Notes under the pieces: generated by a model
The model's database searches: none
What the model was told of the DNA's origin: nothing
What the model saw: only the letters and a program-made list of their open reading frames with translations
Part shown: piece after piece, positions 18,544 to 25,665 of the stretch
Layout of the letters: each line of letters opens with the position of its first letter
How positions within the stretch are numbered: position 1 is the first letter of the stretch
Made by a program: the position numbers and the translations under genes
Assembly: GCA_021790195.1 (NCBI GenBank)
Contig: JAJYIF010000004.1
Coordinates: forward strand, 1 to 64,000
Source of the DNA: Nitrospirota bacterium
GTDB lineage: Bacteria; Nitrospirota; Thermodesulfovibrionia; Thermodesulfovibrionales; UBA9159
Reading direction: 5' to 3'
Length of the DNA: 64,000 nt

Positions 18544-19461
18544 TTATTTCTCCTTCCCTTTCCCCTCTTTATAAACTACGCTCCACGGCTTGTTCTTAAC
18601 CTCCTGAAGGACGTCCCTCAGGTCTTCGGTGGTCCTGTTCAGGTTATTGAGGAGATTGTCGATGTTCTGCGATTGCAGGTCGATGGCCGAATCCGCAGTC
18701 TTCATCGTGCTGTCCACGCTCTTGGCGGTGGTCTCTATGGTCTCGATCATCTTCCCGGCCTTTTCGATGCTCTCTCTTGCCCTCTTTATCAGCTGTGCGA
18801 CCTCCGCCTTGTTGTCACCGACGAGACTCTCCACTTCAGCCAGCACTTTTTCGAGCTTCGAGGTGGTCCCTCTCAGGGCCGCTGTGACCTTGTTCATGTC
18901 CGCTGTTCCGGACACGATTGCGGTGTTAGTGTTTTTCAGGATGCTTCTTATCTCAGTCCTGTTCTCTTCGTTGAAAAGCGCATGCACGTCTTTCAGCAAT
19001 CCATCGACTGTCTGAGATATAGTATCGAGCCGCGCCATAAGAACCCCGAACTGGACCTGCTCTTCCGAGGGGATGGTATCTCCGACCTTATACCTTTCAG
19101 CCGTCTCTGTTTTTTCCAGGGAGAGGAGGAGGTAAAGGTCTCCGACGAACCCTACCTGGGCGATGGAGGCCTTCGTCCCCTTGTAGATAGGGGTCCCCTT
19201 CTTGACGCCGATGGTCAGGGTGACCGGCTCGCCCGGAGAAACCGGCAAAGCGACCTTCAGCACCTTGCCCACCCTCACGCCGCCGAGTTTCACAGGAGCG
19301 CCTTCTTCGACGCCGGCCGCATTCATTACCTTCACATAATAGGTATCGAGCTTTTGGAAGAATTGTGTGCCGCCTATGAGGATTACCGAGCCGCTGAGGA
19401 TAAGAAAGGAGACAACAATGATCGTCCCAGCCTTTATCTCTTCCTTCAGATACGAAGCCAT
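18544..19461 (-). CDS. mlaD: MlaD-like MCE-domain substrate-binding subunit
   Basis: A 305-residue inner-membrane-anchored periplasmic protein. One N-terminal helix (about residues 11-30, KAGTIIVVSFLILSGSVI) is followed by an MCE domain (about 38-118) with VEEGAPVKLGGVRVGKV, then a long C-terminal region of heptad-like sequence (about 140-290) predicted to form a coiled helix. MCE proteins form hexameric rings that channel lipids between the two membranes. The long helical tail is more like PqiB/YebT or Mce proteins of other phyla than the short E. coli MlaD, so a tube or bridge across the periplasm is possible. It is 13 bases from the ATPase gene. Confidence 0.88.
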   Translation of the reverse strand: MASYLKEEIKAGTIIVVSFLILSGSVILIGGTQFFQKLDTYYVKVMNAAGVEEGAPVKLGGVRVGKVLKVALPVSPGEPVTLTIGVKKGTPIYKGTKASIAQVGFVGDLYLLLSLEKTETAERYKVGDTIPSEEQVQFGVLMARLDTISQTVDGLLKDVHALFNEENRTEIRSILKNTNTAIVSGTADMNKVTAALRGTTSKLEKVLAEVESLVGDNKAEVAQLIKRARESIEKAGKMIETIETTAKSVDSTMKTADSAIDLQSQNIDNLLNNLNRTTEDLRDVLQEVKNKPWSVVYKEGKGKEK

Positions 19462-19474
19462 AGCTCCTCCTCCT

Positions 19475-20260
19475 TCAGTTCCCCGCTATAAACCTGAAAT
19501 AATCTTCCGGCGAATAGGTCTCCTGCTCAGCCTGTCTTTCGAGGAACCTCCTCACCTTTGGGTGGGCGGAGGCTTTCAATTCATCGATAGGCCCCGCGAA
19601 GATGACCTCTCCAAGGTCAAGCATAATAACATAATCAGCGATCATAAATACACTGGGAAGCTCGTGGGTCACCACGACGATCGTTATCTTGAATACGTCC
19701 CTGAGTTTTATGATAAGCTCATCCAGCCCGGCCGCTGTAACGGGATCGAGCCCGGCGGACGGCTCATCAAAAAAGAGGAGCTCCGGGTCAAGGGCCATGG
19801 CCCTGGCTATCCCCGCCCTTTTCTTCATCCCGCCCGAAAGCTGGGACGGATAAAAGTGTTCGAACTTCGAAAGGCTGACGAGGTCGAGCTTCATGCGGCA
19901 AATGATCTGAATAGTGGGCTCCTCCAGTTTCGTGTGCTCCCTCAGGGGAAGGGCCACGTTGTCCGCGATCGTCATGGAATTGAGAAGGGCCGAGCCCTGG
20001 AACAGCACGCCCATCTTCTTTCTGAATTCATTGAATTCGTCCTCTGTCATGGCCGTGATATCATGTCCGTTGATGAGGATCTCCCCCGAAGTGGGCTTCA
20101 GGAGGCCGATGAGGTGATTGAGCAGAGTGCTCTTGCCGCAGCCGCTCCCGCCGAGTATCACGGTGGTCTTTCCCTTCGGTATCGAGAAAGATATGCCGTT
20201 GAGGATGACGCGGTCCCCGTACTGGGTCACAAGATCTGTGACTTCTATTGCCTTTTCCAT
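19475..20260 (-). CDS. mlaF: MlaF-like ABC transporter ATPase
   Basis: A 261-residue ABC ATPase: Walker A GGSGCGKST (residues 38-46), Q-loop LFQGSALL, signature LSGGMKKRAGIARA, Walker B ELLFFDEPSAGLDP and switch His in VVVTHE. The LSGGM signature and the LNSMTIADNVALPLRE segment are typical of the MlaF family. It energises phospholipid traffic together with the permease at 20314-21120 and the MCE protein at 18544-19461. Its C-terminus (QETYSPEDYFRFIAGN) extends slightly beyond the fold; in E. coli MlaF the C-terminal tail contacts the STAS protein MlaB, and a STAS gene is present in the same operon here. Confidence 0.92.
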   Translation of the reverse strand: MEKAIEVTDLVTQYGDRVILNGISFSIPKGKTTVILGGSGCGKSTLLNHLIGLLKPTSGEILINGHDITAMTEDEFNEFRKKMGVLFQGSALLNSMTIADNVALPLREHTKLEEPTIQIICRMKLDLVSLSKFEHFYPSQLSGGMKKRAGIARAMALDPELLFFDEPSAGLDPVTAAGLDELIIKLRDVFKITIVVVTHELPSVFMIADYVIMLDLGEVIFAGPIDELKASAHPKVRRFLERQAEQETYSPEDYFRFIAGN

Positions 20261-20313
20261 CTTAGCCTAACCCGGCAAAGCCGGAACCAAAAAAATATCT
20301 ATCCTTTCCATCG

Positions 20314-21120
20314 CTATGTGAAGTAGAAGAACAGGGCAGTGAAGAAGAGGTCAAAGACTATCACCAGGAAGATCGACGCCACCACCGAAGCGGTCGTCCT
20401 CCTTCCCACTTCTTCGGCCCCTCCGGAGACCTTGAACCCCTGATATGCGCCGACAATCGTGATTACAACCCCGAAGGCCCAGGCCTTCACAAGTCCTGTC
20501 ATGACGTCCTTGACGAGCAGGGAACTTACGGTCTGCTGCATATAGCTGAACGGGTTCATATCCAGGGCGGTCGCGGACAGGATAAGCCCGCCCAGGATTC
20601 CTATGAAATCGGAGAAAATGGTGAGCGCAGGCAGCATGACCATGAGCGCGATGAGCTTCGGAGTGACCAGGAACCTGATCGGGTTGATCCCCATGCTGAC
20701 GAGGGCGTTCACCTCCTCCGCCGCCTTCATCGAGCCGATCTCCGCGGCATACGAGGAGCCGCTTCTGCCCGAGACTATGATGGCGGTAAGAATCGGCCCA
20801 AGTTCCCTCGTGAGAGACACCCCCACGAGATTCGCCACGTAGATCAGGGCGCCCACCTTCTTCAGCTGGTATGCCGCCTGGAGGGCGAGGATTATGCCCA
20901 CAAAGAAAGATATGACCCCCACGATGGGAACGGAGTTGTAGCCCGCCTTCACCATTTCCGATATGGTGGCCCTCACGCGAACGGCCTTGCCTTTGAAAGG
21001 GGAGATGAAGGTCCAGTAGAAAGTATCGTTAATCAGCTTAGAGGCGTCATGGACATTCCTGAGAATGGAGAAGGTCTTTCTCCCTATGAAGCCGAAAAGA
21101 CCTTCAATTGCGGCAGGCAT
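20314..21120 (-). CDS. mlaE: MlaE-like lipid ABC transporter permease
   Basis: A 268-residue permease of the MlaE family with an N-terminal interfacial helix and about five membrane helices. Conserved stretches are VGVISFFVGIILALQAAYQL, LTRELGPILTAIIVSGRSGSSYAAEIG and EEVNALVSMGINPIRFLVTPK, all hallmarks of the family. The start at 21120 (MPAAIEGLFGFIG) is preferred over an upstream in-frame codon because relatives start there; it overlaps the end of the STAS gene by 17 bases, so translation of the two is probably coupled. It forms the membrane dimer that the MlaF-like ATPase drives. Confidence 0.92.
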   Translation of the reverse strand: MPAAIEGLFGFIGRKTFSILRNVHDASKLINDTFYWTFISPFKGKAVRVRATISEMVKAGYNSVPIVGVISFFVGIILALQAAYQLKKVGALIYVANLVGVSLTRELGPILTAIIVSGRSGSSYAAEIGSMKAAEEVNALVSMGINPIRFLVTPKLIALMVMLPALTIFSDFIGILGGLILSATALDMNPFSYMQQTVSSLLVKDVMTGLVKAWAFGVVITIVGAYQGFKVSGGAEEVGRRTTASVVASIFLVIVFDLFFTALFFYFT

Positions 21121-21433
21121 CGTCGATAGACCCGTAAATCTCGAACACCCTGTCGAGCTTTGCAAAACAAAGTATCTCCATGATCTTTTCAGGGATACCG
21201 ACGAACTTCAGTTTTCCGCCATACCCCATCATAGATTTCAGCCCTTCCACAAAGGTCGCGATCCCGGAACTATCGATGTAAGACACCCCTCTGAAATCCA
21301 CGAGTAGGGGTGAAACCTTTTTGTGGACAAAATGCATCAGCTCCTTTCTGAGGTCGGGCGACGAATACATGTCGATGTCCCCCGAAAGCGCGAGAACTTT
21401 TACACCTTTGCAGTCCACTACTTCGATCTTCAT
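21104..21433 (-). CDS. STAS-domain protein (anti-sigma antagonist / MlaB-like)
   Basis: A 109-residue single STAS domain. It starts MKIEVVDCKGVKVLALSGDID and carries VSYIDSSGIATFVEG, where the first Ser of SSG is the usual phosphorylation site of SpoIIAA/RsbV proteins. It overlaps the kinase-like gene upstream by four bases (ATGA) and the permease gene downstream by 17 bases. Two readings fit: an RsbV-type antagonist controlled by the neighbouring kinase and phosphatase, or an MlaB-type subunit that binds MlaF. The gene order suggests it may be both, a phosphorylatable transporter subunit. Confidence 0.88.
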   Translation of the reverse strand: MKIEVVDCKGVKVLALSGDIDMYSSPDLRKELMHFVHKKVSPLLVDFRGVSYIDSSGIATFVEGLKSMMGYGGKLKFVGIPEKIMEILCFAKLDRVFEIYGSIDDACRN

Positions 21434-21846
21434 TGCCCACCCCCTATGCGTCTTACCAATCTGAGTCTGTTGCCTTTTCTTTTTCTTTCGTCGAATTGAA
21501 AAACGTCAAAGGCCCTCTTAATGAGATGGATGCCGAGGCCCCCGGGTCTCACGTCGTCAAGGTCTCTTCCCGCGATAAGGTGAGGCTGGGCCTTGACCCC
21601 GTTGTCTTCGATCACCACCTCAAACCGTTTAGCTATGACTCTGAATTTTACCACAATCTTTTGGCCGGTGTCTCCCCTGTAGGCATGCCTGATTACGTTT
21701 GCGCAGGCCTCGTCGACCGCGAGCTTCACATCCTCCACCGCCGAATCGCCCAGACCGCAGATACCCCCCATAGCGGCGACCACAGACCTTATCACAGAAA
21801 GGTATTTAGGGTCAGACGGTATGCTGATGACAGCGGAGTCTTTCAT
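21430..21846 (-). CDS. RsbW-like serine kinase / anti-sigma factor (HATPase)
   Basis: A 138-residue GHKL-ATPase. Motifs: N-box DEACANVIRHAYRG, G1 IEDNG, and G2 GGLGIHLIKRAFD, the pattern of RsbW/SpoIIAB kinases that phosphorylate STAS partners on Ser or Thr. I chose the ATG at 21846 (MKDSAVISIPSDPKYL) six codons before the domain, six bases after the phosphatase stop codon; an in-frame TTG at 21867 is the alternative. No sigma factor gene is present nearby, so the target may be the STAS protein alone. Confidence 0.85.
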   Translation of the reverse strand: MKDSAVISIPSDPKYLSVIRSVVAAMGGICGLGDSAVEDVKLAVDEACANVIRHAYRGDTGQKIVVKFRVIAKRFEVVIEDNGVKAQPHLIAGRDLDDVRPGGLGIHLIKRAFDVFQFDERKRKGNRLRLVRRIGGGQ

Positions 21847-21851
21847 GGCCG

Positions 21852-23144
21852 CTATGCATTCCACCAAATCTCGACCATGGTGAGATCATCCGCCCTCTCC
21901 ATCCCCTTTGAAAAGTCATCGACGTATTCAATGATCCTCGAAACGAGCTGAGGGTCTTCTGCGTGGCGCCTTGCGAACTCGACGACCGGATCGAAGCCGA
22001 TCCTTTCGCCCGCGCTGTTCTTTGCATCGAAGACGCCGTCCGTAAGAAAAATGACTCTGTCGCCACACCTGAGCTGGAGAGATACACTCGGGTATTCTAC
22101 CGGCATTATGCCGAGCGGCGGACCCGATTCGACGGTCATGACCCTGACCTCTCCCGCCGAGATCCAGATGAACGGCGGGTGCCCGGCAACGGAGAGATGG
22201 AGATGGCCCGTGACCGTATTCACGACCGAATAGATTGCAGTCAGGAACATGCCTCTCGGGGCTTTTGAAACAAGCGAATTGAGCCTGTTCAGCGTAACGT
22301 CCGGCTCGTCCAGGCCGTGTGAGACATACCTGAAGTCGCTGATGAATTTTGCCATGTACAGCGCCGCGGATATCCCTTTGCCCGAAACATCTCCGATCAG
22401 TACGCCCATCTTCTCGTCGGAAGGCTCGACAAAATCGTAGATATCTCCGCCGACCTGGGCCGCCGAATAATTGACTGCCGATATTGTGAACTTTCCCTTC
22501 CTGATTAGGGGAGACTCGGGAAGGAAGCTCTTTTGCAGGGACGAAGCGATCTCGAGCTGCTGCTTCAGTTTTTCCCTTTCTATGGACTCTTTATGAAACC
22601 TTGCGTTCTCGATGGCTATGGCAAACTGCCTGCAGAGGAGCTCGAAGATCTCGGTATCATAATCCTTCACCGAGGGATTGATGATCTCCGCAACTCCGAT
22701 CAGACCGCTCCTTCCAACGAGCGGAACGGCCACGATGCTCTTGGTGGTGAAACCGGTCATTTTGTCCGCACCCTGGAAGAAGCGGCTGTCCTTTGACACG
22801 TCCTCGATTACAATGGCCTTCCGGTTTTCCGCTACCCAGCCTGCTATGCCCTGTCCCATTTCGAGCGTAATGGTCTTCTTCAGGATGTCGGACTTCGAGT
22901 TTTCATCGCACATGGCGACCTCGAACTCGAGTTTGTTTGTTTCCCGGTTATAGAAAAGGATAGAGCATGCCTCGGCGTTCATTACATTCTTGGCCTTTTC
23001 CATGACGAGGGGCATGAGATCATTCAGATCGAGAGTGGAGGATATTAACGAGGAGACTTCTATCAGAACCTTGAGGTTATCTACCTTTTTTTCGATACCT
23101 TTCAGGTAATCCTCTAAGACGGTTACCCTCGGTTCTTCTTCCAT
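21852..23144 (-). CDS. GAF-domain SpoIIE/RsbU-type serine phosphatase
   Basis: A 430-residue cytoplasmic protein. A short coiled N-terminus leads into a GAF domain (about residues 38-185, with MGQGIAGWVAENRKAIVIEDV), a linker helix (EREKLKQQLEIASSLQKSFLP) and a PP2C-type SpoIIE domain (about 205-430) with metal-binding Asp residues in VGGDIYDF, LIGDVSGKGISAALYM, and a terminal RADDLTMVEI. Such phosphatases dephosphorylate STAS proteins in response to signals sensed by the GAF domain. Start at 23144 (MEEEPRVTVLEDYLKG) is chosen because the frame upstream to 23384 is rich in basic residues and unlike the family. It is the first gene of the Mla operon. Confidence 0.88.
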   Translation of the reverse strand: MEEEPRVTVLEDYLKGIEKKVDNLKVLIEVSSLISSTLDLNDLMPLVMEKAKNVMNAEACSILFYNRETNKLEFEVAMCDENSKSDILKKTITLEMGQGIAGWVAENRKAIVIEDVSKDSRFFQGADKMTGFTTKSIVAVPLVGRSGLIGVAEIINPSVKDYDTEIFELLCRQFAIAIENARFHKESIEREKLKQQLEIASSLQKSFLPESPLIRKGKFTISAVNYSAAQVGGDIYDFVEPSDEKMGVLIGDVSGKGISAALYMAKFISDFRYVSHGLDEPDVTLNRLNSLVSKAPRGMFLTAIYSVVNTVTGHLHLSVAGHPPFIWISAGEVRVMTVESGPPLGIMPVEYPSVSLQLRCGDRVIFLTDGVFDAKNSAGERIGFDPVVEFARRHAEDPQLVSRIIEYVDDFSKGMERADDLTMVEIWWNA

Positions 23145-23222
23145 AGATACTATTAAATACCAGCTGCGAAGGATTTTCAAGGGAAAATTACCTTCAGGGT
23201 ATTGTCCGTCACGGGAAAATGA

Positions 23223-23477
23223 AGGTCCAGGTGGAACTTCTTTGCCGGTGACAGCATTCCGCTGGCAGCGCACATCTTTGCCGTAGTCGATGTTTTGGAC
23301 GCTCTGGCGTCGGACTGTCCTTATCGTCCTGCCTGGCCGAAAGAGAAGATATTGAACTATCTGAGGGACGAGTCCGGAAGACATTTTGACCCCAGTGCCG
23401 CGAGGCGTCTATTGAGAAAACCGCCGCAAAATATGATAATTAAGGTGAACCCTGAGATTGCATTCTGTCGGGCATGA
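23223..23477 (+). pseudogene. Remnant of an HD-GYP domain gene (C-terminal end)
   Basis: Reading from just after an in-frame TGA at 23220, the plus strand encodes NFFAGDSIPLAAHIFAVVDV, then LDALASDCPYRPAWPKEK and SGRHFDPSAARRLL before its stop at 23477. This is the highly conserved C-terminal end of HD-GYP phosphodiesterases (IPLxARIFAVVDVxDALxSDRPYR, HFDP). The metal-binding HD and GYP portions are missing and there is no start, so it is a gene fragment. A complete HD-GYP gene exists at 41971-43041. Confidence 0.75.
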
Positions 23478-23523
23478 AGCCTGAATAAACTTTGTAAATG
23501 ACGACGAGATTACATAGGGAGAT

Positions 23524-24459
23524 TTGACACTGAGAATCGGTCATCTTTCAACCTTTTATCACACCGCAATCCTTCTGATGGCGAGGGACGATCTTCGAAG
23601 GATTTTAGGCGCCGATGCCGAATGGCGGCTTTTCGGGACAGGCCCTGCAATAGTGAATGCCTTTGAAAAAAGTGAGCTCGACCTCGCCTATGTCGGTTTG
23701 CCCCCGGCGATTATCGGGATAGCGAGGGGAGTTAATATCATATGCATTGCGGGAGGGCATGAGGAGGGAACCGTCCTGGCAGGGAGAAAGGAGTTCTCGT
23801 CGTTCCCCAAAGAAGACCTCCAATTCATACTGGGCCAGTTTACAGGGAAGAAGATCGGTGTCCCTGGGACCGGGTCCATACACGATGTGATCATTAGGGA
23901 CTATATCTCCAGATTCAATCTCAGAGACATAGAAATCGTAAACTTCCCATGGGCCGACCAGGTCCTCGATGCGATGGTGAAGGGCTCTATCTCAGCGGCT
24001 GTCGGGACCCCCGCCCTGGCGGTTGCGGTGAAGACCTACGCCGACGGAAAGGTACTTTATCCACCCTCAAAACTATGGCCCCACAATCCGAGCTATGGTA
24101 TTGTGGCGGACAAGGGCTTTCTGGATAGAGACAGGGATCTGGTGGAGAAGTTTCTTGTCCTGCACGAAGAGGCAACAGCATTTATCAGGAACAAGCCGTG
24201 CGAGGCCGCACGGACAATATCGAATTTTGTCGGTTTTGTAGATCCGGAATTCGTCCTGGACACCTTCAGGGTTTCCCCGAAGTATTGCGCTCAGCTGACG
24301 GACGGATATATGGCCTCCACTATGGAATTTGTCGCGCCTATGAAAAAACTCGGGTACATCGGAAGGGAAATAGCATCTTCTGAAATCTTCGACGCCTCCC
24401 TGATTATGAAGATCCATCCCGGGAAAGACCACTACGAAGACGGGATAGCGGAAGTGTAG
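23524..24459 (+). CDS. NMT1/SsuA-like ABC substrate-binding protein
   Basis: A 311-residue protein of the NMT1/THI5-like periplasmic-binding fold used for sulfonates, nitrate/taurine and thiamine precursors. It begins MTLRIGHLSTFYHTAILLMA, has ELDLAYVGLPPAIIGIARG and GKKIGVPGTGSIHDVIIRDY, and ends in a charged tail. No signal peptide or lipobox is visible from the TTG start at 23524, so it may act in the cytosol as a sensor, or be exported by an unrecognised route. It converges with the sulfopyruvate decarboxylase gene (18 bases between stops). The sulfonate-like binding fold beside sulfonate-synthesis genes is suggestive but not proof of a shared role. No permease gene is adjacent. Confidence 0.75.
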   Translation: MTLRIGHLSTFYHTAILLMARDDLRRILGADAEWRLFGTGPAIVNAFEKSELDLAYVGLPPAIIGIARGVNIICIAGGHEEGTVLAGRKEFSSFPKEDLQFILGQFTGKKIGVPGTGSIHDVIIRDYISRFNLRDIEIVNFPWADQVLDAMVKGSISAAVGTPALAVAVKTYADGKVLYPPSKLWPHNPSYGIVADKGFLDRDRDLVEKFLVLHEEATAFIRNKPCEAARTISNFVGFVDPEFVLDTFRVSPKYCAQLTDGYMASTMEFVAPMKKLGYIGREIASSEIFDASLIMKIHPGKDHYEDGIAEV

Positions 24460-24477
24460 GAAGAGGAAGGGCAAACA

Positions 24478-25665
24478 CTATATCATTCCAGTGCAAATAT
24501 TACCCGATCTCACGAAGTCCCGGACCTGCCGTTTTATTTCCAGATGATCTATAGATATATTCGGCACGTCTTTGTTCCCCGGAAGGGCGAGAATATGGAT
24601 GAAGCGCAGACCTTTATGCGGGCTTTTCATGACACCGCTTATTTGTCGCGAAGTGGAAACTTTTAATGTCTCTTTGATACCAAAACCCTTTGCGACCAAT
24701 TCCAGATCTACGCACGAACCGGTCAGTGTAGGCTGATTGCCTGTCGAACCATATGAGCTATTGTCGATAGCGAGTATGGTAAGATTCTCGGGCGCAAAAT
24801 AAGCGACTGTTGCAAGGGTGCCGGGGTTCATGAGAAGGCTCCCGTCACCGTCTATGACGACGACCTGTTTGTCCGAAGTCAGAGCGATGCCGAGCCCGAT
24901 CGGGGTAACCATTCCCATGCTTCCGAGCATATAAAAAGTGGAAGACTGGTGTTTGATGCTAAACAACTCCTTCGAGGGAAAACCGAGGTTGCACACCACG
25001 ACCTTCGAGTCGAGATAGGGAGCTACCGCATCCAGGATCTCATACCGCGTCAATCGGGGGGGAGATACACGACTCCACTTTAATTCCCTCCTTACTAAAG
25101 GGGGATTTGGGGGGACGTGAAACCCGTATCTTTCATCCCGCTCCCTGTATTCCGTGTCTTCCGTCCCGCAGGCCACTTCTTCCCATAGGGCGGGGCTCAT
25201 AAGAAAGGCATGCATCGTATCATTCTTATAAACGCCTGCAAGCTTCTTCTTCATGCCCTCGAAATCATTCCTTGAGTCGATAACCGAATACGGAATTCCA
25301 GCGCCCCGCAGAATAGATGGGAGTCTGAGTCCCATAGGGAACTGCGCGGCGATCTTCTCCCTATAAACTCCCCGCCGGCTCACAAAGAGGGTCAGAGGAA
25401 ATCTGTAGAACCCTGTGAGGGAAAGCAGGGCATTGATCATGTTGCCCACGCCGGAACTTTGGACGAACATGGCAGGTCTTCTTGAAGAAAGGGCCGCGCC
25501 GGCGCATATGCCGACCCCTTCTTCCTCCCTTGTCAGGGGCACATGGAAGAAGGTCCCCGAGACTATATCGAGAAGCGTCCTGATCTTTTCACAGGGAAGG
25601 GAGCACGCGAAATCCACTCCTTCTTCTTTCAGAAGTTTTATGAGCTCTTTTTCAGGGCGCTGCAT
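24478..25665 (-). CDS. comDE: Fused sulfopyruvate decarboxylase (ComD-ComE), TPP enzyme
   Basis: A 395-residue thiamine-diphosphate enzyme. Residues 1-170 match the alpha (ComD) half: TREEEGVGICAGAALS, VQSSGVGNMINALLSL, LFVSRRGVYREKIAAQFPMG. Residues about 205-395 match the beta (ComE) half with the TPP motif starting GDGSLLMNP (273-281) and closing at AIDNSSYG. Sulfopyruvate decarboxylase turns 3-sulfopyruvate into sulfoacetaldehyde in coenzyme M synthesis; phosphonopyruvate decarboxylase is the closest alternative. The upstream gene is a cysteate-synthase-like enzyme, overlapping by 28 bases, which favours sulfopyruvate. The linker (residues about 182-200, VPPNPPLVRRELKW) is encoded by a genome-type palindromic repeat. 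Fusion of the halves is also seen in Methanosarcina. Confidence 0.8.
   Translation of the reverse strand: MQRPEKELIKLLKEEGVDFACSLPCEKIRTLLDIVSGTFFHVPLTREEEGVGICAGAALSSRRPAMFVQSSGVGNMINALLSLTGFYRFPLTLFVSRRGVYREKIAAQFPMGLRLPSILRGAGIPYSVIDSRNDFEGMKKKLAGVYKNDTMHAFLMSPALWEEVACGTEDTEYRERDERYGFHVPPNPPLVRRELKWSRVSPPRLTRYEILDAVAPYLDSKVVVCNLGFPSKELFSIKHQSSTFYMLGSMGMVTPIGLGIALTSDKQVVVIDGDGSLLMNPGTLATVAYFAPENLTILAIDNSSYGSTGNQPTLTGSCVDLELVAKGFGIKETLKVSTSRQISGVMKSPHKGLRFIHILALPGNKDVPNISIDHLEIKRQVRDFVRSGNICTGMI
25066..25122. repeat. Palindromic repeat element inside the comDE coding region
   Basis: The stretch TCCCTCCTTACTAAAGGGGGA (first bases at 25085) is an imperfect palindrome flanked by a GGATTTGGGGGGAC tail, the type of AT-centred C-tract/G-tract repeat found between genes in related genomes. 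Here it is translated in frame on the minus strand as VPPNPPLVRRELKWS, in the linker between the two decarboxylase halves, without breaking the frame. Confidence 0.7.

Noticed and set aside
23145-23384. Longer start for the SpoIIE phosphatase
   Set aside because: The added residues are Arg-rich, unlike the family, and lie opposite the HD-GYP remnant.
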